From the NCBI GenBank assembly GCA_036429605.1, contig JAVFKD010000002.1, positions 1,178,001 through 1,242,000 of the forward strand: a DNA stretch of 64,000 bases. The letters are read 5' to 3'. A model generated the notes under the pieces. The model had not been told where the DNA came from. It did not search any database and saw only the letters and a program-made list of their open reading frames with translations. The stretch comes from Cladobotryum mycophilum (taxonomy: Eukaryota; Ascomycota; Sordariomycetes; Hypocreales; Hypocreaceae). Shown here one piece after another: positions 60,109-64,000 of the stretch (within the stretch, counting starts at the first letter, position 1; each line of letters opens with the position of its first letter). The position numbers were made by a program, and so were the translations under genes.

Positions 60109-60702
60109 CTATAATCTGTGCTTTGTCTTTGCGTCTTCCGCATCTTTATCTTCTTTTAGTATCAGCGCAATCTGTTTCCTTAGCTCCTCCGCTAGAGGCT
60201 CTGCCAGTTCCTCATCTAGCTCTTCTCTCTGGCCCCTTCCAAACATGGTAAAGCTACTTCGAAACCGCCCGCTCGCTCTAAGCTCCGGCCGAGGAATGAG
60301 ATGATAGTGTATGTGCGGCACCACTTGCGCCGCCGCAGCGCCGTTATTCTGCACAACGTTCCAATCCGCAACGCCTGTTGTGCGCACCAACGCCGCAGAG
60401 AGGAGACGCAGATAGCCGCCTAGATCGCGCGCCTCCGAGGGGGATACGTCTGTGAGCTTTGGTCGGTGGGTGCGCGTGCAGAGCAGGACGTGGCCGTAGC
60501 TCAGCGGGAGGATGTCGAGGAAGGCCATCAGCGTGGGTGTGGAGAGGACGACGAAGGAGGCTGGCGTGGTGAGGTCTGATGGGATAGATGCGGGAGGCTG
60601 AGAGGGGTTGTATGGAGGGTGGGCGGATGCGATGGCGCAAAAGGGACAGTCGGATTCGTGGGTGGATGGAGGAGGGAGAGATGGATCGAAGGTGGTGCCC
60701 AT
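60109..60702 (-). CDS. HIT-family nucleotide hydrolase/transferase
   Basis: Intronless, 197 residues from the ATG at 60702; the open frame continues upstream without another ATG-supported start. Histidine-triad domain: CPFCAIASAHPP at 19-30 (a CxxC pair that often binds zinc), VVLSTPTLMAFLDILPLSYG, VLLCTRTHRPKLTDVS and the catalytic HIHYHLIPRP with H-x-H-x-H at 130-134. HIT enzymes hydrolyse or transfer AMP from substrates such as Ap3A, AMP-lysine or adenylated intermediates. The CxxC plus triad layout is like fungal HNT-type proteins. The C-terminus is an acidic/basic helix (EELDEELAEPLAEELRKQ). Convergent with the aldo-keto reductase, stops 218 bases apart. Confidence 0.9.
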   Translation of the reverse strand: MGTTFDPSLPPPSTHESDCPFCAIASAHPPYNPSQPPASIPSDLTTPASFVVLSTPTLMAFLDILPLSYGHVLLCTRTHRPKLTDVSPSEARDLGGYLRLLSAALVRTTGVADWNVVQNNGAAAAQVVPHIHYHLIPRPELRASGRFRSSFTMFGRGQREELDEELAEPLAEELRKQIALILKEDKDAEDAKTKHRL

Positions 60703-61707
60703 TTTGACGATCCTTTGGGTGTGTCTTGGAGTAGTCTTGGAGTAGTCGTGGTAGTAGTCGTAGTTGACCGAATTAGATGAATGAATTGGTGATATTTTAT
60801 TAGAAGAGTAAGCAGTCAATGGTGTCTTGATACAGATTGACCGGTTGAAGCCACCGAAAAGAAGAGAAAAGCAGCGCTGTAGATGAGGAAGAAGGAAAAG
60901 AAGAAGTTGAAGATGGTGTAAGGTCGAGCAATAGCCGACCGACGTCAGGGGAAAACAGAGAGACCCGCACTTTTCGGCTCAGGCGCATAGCATAGCACAC
61001 AGCACACCGATCGTACAGCGCAACATTCTCCGGGGAGCCCCCAGAGTTTCTTTCTGATGTCTGATAATCCTTGCATATGCAAATCTAACCGAGCTAAATT
61101 ATGCATCCGAGATTGCCATGCAATAGTCTCGTGACTAAAGGTTCAAGTAGAAAATACATTCTTGTACATTTAATGGATGATTACTGAGTGAGGATATTTG
61201 GGGGGGTTCTGGACAATGATGATTTGGATATGCCGAGGCTTGTGTAGGGCGATAGCTACGACTTGAGAAGAAGGACCCGGATCAACGTGCTTGAGAAACA
61301 TCAAATCGAAACAGTAAACAAATCTCCTAATAGTTTTATTTATTTATATAGACATGATGGTCCTGATGTGATCTTGAGCTTTTGACCAGCATTAGAAATT
61401 AATCATTGTGATTCCATCCTCATTCTCATCGCGCTCTCACACACTGCGATCCAGGAGCTTGACAAATGCGACTACACCGCCTTTTCTTTCTGCCGGACAA
61501 AAGTTTTCCTCCTCACCGCCACCATTTTCAATCCCTCTAATAATACGGCGTAGCTTCCCTCACCTTCCACGCACTGTCGCCATTGCTACTTACTTGTGTA
61601 CCAATCCTCACGCCTCACCCCCCAAACAGAACCTCCCTTCTCGCCATCAACCGATAAGCAAAACAACAAAACACCACTCTCACGAAAACTACCCGTATAA
61701 AAAGATC
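60703..61707. promoter_or_regulatory. Divergent region, HIT gene / rpb12
   Basis: 1 kb between opposed start codons. No coding frame. A CGGGGAGCC-containing patch and a TTATTTATTTATATAG stretch near 61338-61352 are the only features noted. Confidence 0.4.
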
Positions 61708-62011
61708 ATGCCTCGCGAAGAATATCAAGTTCCTACCGCTGGAGGCGGCGCCTCAGCTGGTGGTATGGCTCGTGGTAACACTCGCGACGACGGCGCTCGA
61801 TCTGTCATGACCTACCTCTGCGGCGACTGCGGCGGTAACGTCACCCTGAGCAAGGATGCCCTCGTCGCTTGTCCTCATTGCGCAGGGAGAGTCCTGTACA
61901 AGGAGCGCACGAAGCGGTAAGCTCTCCTCCAGACAAGCAGCGTCAATACTTCCCCTACCTACAGTTTGCTAAATGATCAACTACAGAATGGTGCAGTTTG
62001 AAGCTCGATAA
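61708..62011 (+). CDS. rpb12: RNA polymerase I/II/III common subunit RPABC4 (Rpb12)
   Basis: Two exons (61708-61916, 61987-62011), 77 residues, 70-base intron. After a Gly/Ala-rich N-terminus the zinc ribbon reads MTYLCGDCGGNVTLSKDALV and ACPHCAGRVLYKERTKRMVQ, with Cys 38, 41, 55 and 58 binding zinc. The last seven residues (MVQFEAR), conserved in every Rpb12, come from the 25-base final exon. The intron lies right after the codon for KR, so an unspliced model ends seven residues early. Rpb12 is shared by all three nuclear polymerases and bridges the Rpb3/Rpb10/Rpb11 assembly platform. The gene converges on gpn1, stops 288 bases apart. Confidence 0.96.
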
Positions 62012-62299
62012 ATGGTTTTAAAAGCAAAACAGAAAGAAAAAAGAAGAATTTCACGTTGGATGAGAGGGAAACTCGGGAACATCAAGGGTGCATGAGGAAT
62101 TCTGGGAAACATCAAGAAATGGCATAGGAACCAGACAACATCATTTGGGAAATTCTAATTACTTCTTTATGCATATTGTTCATCAAGTTTTTTTTTGGCA
62201 TCTAAATTACAAGTAAACCCAGTTCACGCAGCCATGTTCTTTTAAACCCAATCTCCAAACGCCTTTTTTTGCTCGCGGTCCGAAACAAGGGGGTTTCTT

Positions 62300-63542
62300 T
62301 TACCTAGGCATATGCAGGTATTTTGCGAAACTGGCGTCTGAAAGGATGGAATTGTCCGTGTCCATGGCGGCCGCGTATCTTGCCTGGAGACCTTCTTTGG
62401 TGGTTTCGTCATCTGAATCGTCATCGTCAACATCGCTCACCACATCGACATCGTCGTCGTTGGTAACGGGCTTCTTTTCCGCATCCTTCCCAGCGCCCAC
62501 CGACATGCCCTGCATCATCTTATCCAGTTCCTGCTCGCGTAGCTTCTTCTTCTGCTCATCCCTTTCCCCTCTCCTTCGCTCCAGCTCTGGGAGATAATCT
62601 TCGATAAACTCCTTTCTTTTCTCCTCCACGGCCTCAAAGAATTCGTCGATTCCGGTTCCCACCCGGGAGCTAACGGCAACCATGCTCAAATGCGAATAAA
62701 ACTCTTCGAGCATCAAACTCATAGAGTTGAGCAAGCTACCCATGTATCCACTACCGCCGTGCCCAAAGCCTTCTTGTCCTCCAAACACGTCGGAACTTTC
62801 GTCCCGGCGCAAGGCCTCTTGGAAGGCCTCAAAGTCGGTCATCCACTCCTTGGCAAATGAAGCGTCCTTAACATCGGTCTTGTTGAAAACCAGAATCATG
62901 GGAAGTTTTGTCTTGTAGAGGATGGAGCAGGCGTAGAGCATGTTGGACATGAATGTCGAGGTCGACGAGGTTCGTGGCGTGTCGATGATGTATGCGATGA
63001 TGGTGGGGAAGGATGAAGCCAGAGATTCGAGAAGAATAGTTCCCGAAGCAGACCAGACAAAAACTTCAATCTGGCCTGGGGTGTCGACTAGGATATGGTT
63101 GATGGGCTTGCGATCCGGCTTCTCGGGGTCAGGTTGCGCACGCTTCTCCAGCAAGTTGACAATCTGATCGACCTTGGTCGCAAAAAGGTTAAGCGACGTC
63201 AGAATACCGCCGTTTGGTCCAAGGTTGTACTGCTTCATGACTTCCTCGTAGTTGACCGAGTCTCGGATATCGATGTTGCTCTCGAAGGGGACGGTGAGGA
63301 CGGCGGGGTCGAGGTTAATGACATAGGGTGGGTTCTGTTTAGAATGAAGATGGGCATTAATTCGCTGCATAAAGGTAGTCTTGCCAGAGCCTGCAGAAAG
63401 CAACATGTTAGTCGACCATGATCAACATCGACATAGTAATGTTCAAAAACAAGAGGGAAGACATGCCTGCCATGCCAATACAAACAATAGCGGGAGGTGG
63501 CGGGGGCGCCGGTGAAGCGTCATCGGTAGAAGAAGAAGCCAT
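62300..63542 (-). CDS. gpn1: GPN-loop GTPase 1 (Npa3/Gpn1)
   Basis: Two exons (63542-63467, 63390-62300) encode 388 residues. Walker A GMAGSGKT at 23-30 is completed across the intron. GPN loop NLGPNGGI (83-85), NHILVDTPGQIEVFVWSAS, the NKTD guanine-specificity motif and AVSSRVGTGIDEFFEAVEE follow. Then comes a charged coiled region (ERRRGERDEQKKKLREQELD) and an acidic tail. Gpn1/Npa3 forms dimers with Gpn3 and chaperones assembly and nuclear import of RNA polymerase II. The 76-base intron has a GC donor (CAG|GCATGT) and a TTTCTGCAG acceptor; only this junction restores the Walker A loop. Length and motifs are normal. Confidence 0.95.
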
Positions 63543-64000
63543 TTTTTCAACGTGTATATGATGGTTGAGGCTGTTAAGCGGACTGCTGAACTGGTATGGC
63601 TAGCAGTGCTTTGGAGGATTAGAAATGCAGAGAATCTGGAGACGGGCCGTTCGAAATTTTGGATGAACTGGGGTCCGTCGTTGGAGCTGCCCCGCCCACG
63701 CCCCGCGGTGACGTCCTGCCAGTGAAACACCAATTATTTAGCCAGCGCACGATGAATGAGCTTTCCTACAGCATGGATAGTAGATTGATGATAGAGAGAG
63801 AGAAGCCTCCAAGACCTCTGGTAATTATAAAATAAACATCCCATTCAAGTAATCACCTTGGATTACGTGTCAAACGCCGTGGTTCAAGCTATGGATACCT
63901 GTAACAAGAGTTGCTGCAACTCAAGCACTATATGACCATATGATTAAAACTTACTACTTCTAATATTTTGTGTTTAATCGTTGGTTCAAATGTCTGTCAA
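63543..64000. other. Upstream region of gpn1, window end
   Basis: gpn1 promoter and beyond; no coding frame reaches the window edge with support. Confidence 0.4.

Overview
The window looks like nuclear DNA of a filamentous ascomycete (Pezizomycotina, most likely a sordariomycete). The evidence is compact protein-coding genes on both strands, short spliceosomal introns of about 48 to 370 bases with GTAAGT-like donors, CTAAC/CTGAC branch sites and CAG/TAG acceptors, CT-rich leaders, long UTRs, and fungal-type gene families such as OSCA/CSC1, Izh/PAQR, barwin-like secreted proteins and a TRAPPC12-like protein. I found no rRNA, CRISPR array, prokaryotic signal, intact transposon or convincing tRNA.

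Layout. 0-1.8 kb: two small secreted proteins (a double-psi beta-barrel protein and an 8-cysteine protein). 1.8-7.2 kb: gene-free and repeat-rich. 7.2-22.5 kb: dense housekeeping block with the spliceosomal kinase Prp4, Tma7, a PAQR/Izh receptor, TFIIIC subunit Tfc6, a TRAPPC12-like protein, an SDR oxidoreductase, dolichol-phosphate mannose synthase Dpm1 and an AT-hook protein. 25.4-42.7 kb: a CSC1/OSCA channel, an alcohol-acetyltransferase-like enzyme, an unrecognised 1163-residue protein with a C-terminal membrane segment, rRNA-processing protein Rrp1, a ubiquitin-conjugating enzyme and a TBC RabGAP. 42.7-51.2 kb: an 8.5-kb stretch with no convincing gene. 51.2-64 kb: an acidic nuclear-type protein, a glyoxalase-family protein, a D-amino-acid-oxidase-like enzyme, an aldo-keto reductase, a HIT protein, RNA polymerase subunit Rpb12 and the GTPase Gpn1/Npa3.

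How the genes relate. Most are independent housekeeping genes in divergent or convergent pairs, not a pathway cluster. The one suggestive neighbourhood is Rpb12 beside Gpn1, since the Gpn1/Npa3 family helps assemble and import RNA polymerase II.

The strongest unusual signal concerns the sequence itself. Eight otherwise well-conserved genes are each broken by single-base-type frame changes (14 in all). Each falls in a short C or G run, and nearly all are consistent with one missing base. Four occur in the small E2 gene alone. Uncorrected homopolymer deletions in a long-read assembly explain this better than eight pseudogenes. I did not find a convincing new biological system. The best uncharacterised candidates are the 1163-residue membrane protein with repeated K-L-D-x-I-R-x-R-E motifs and the 8-cysteine secreted protein.
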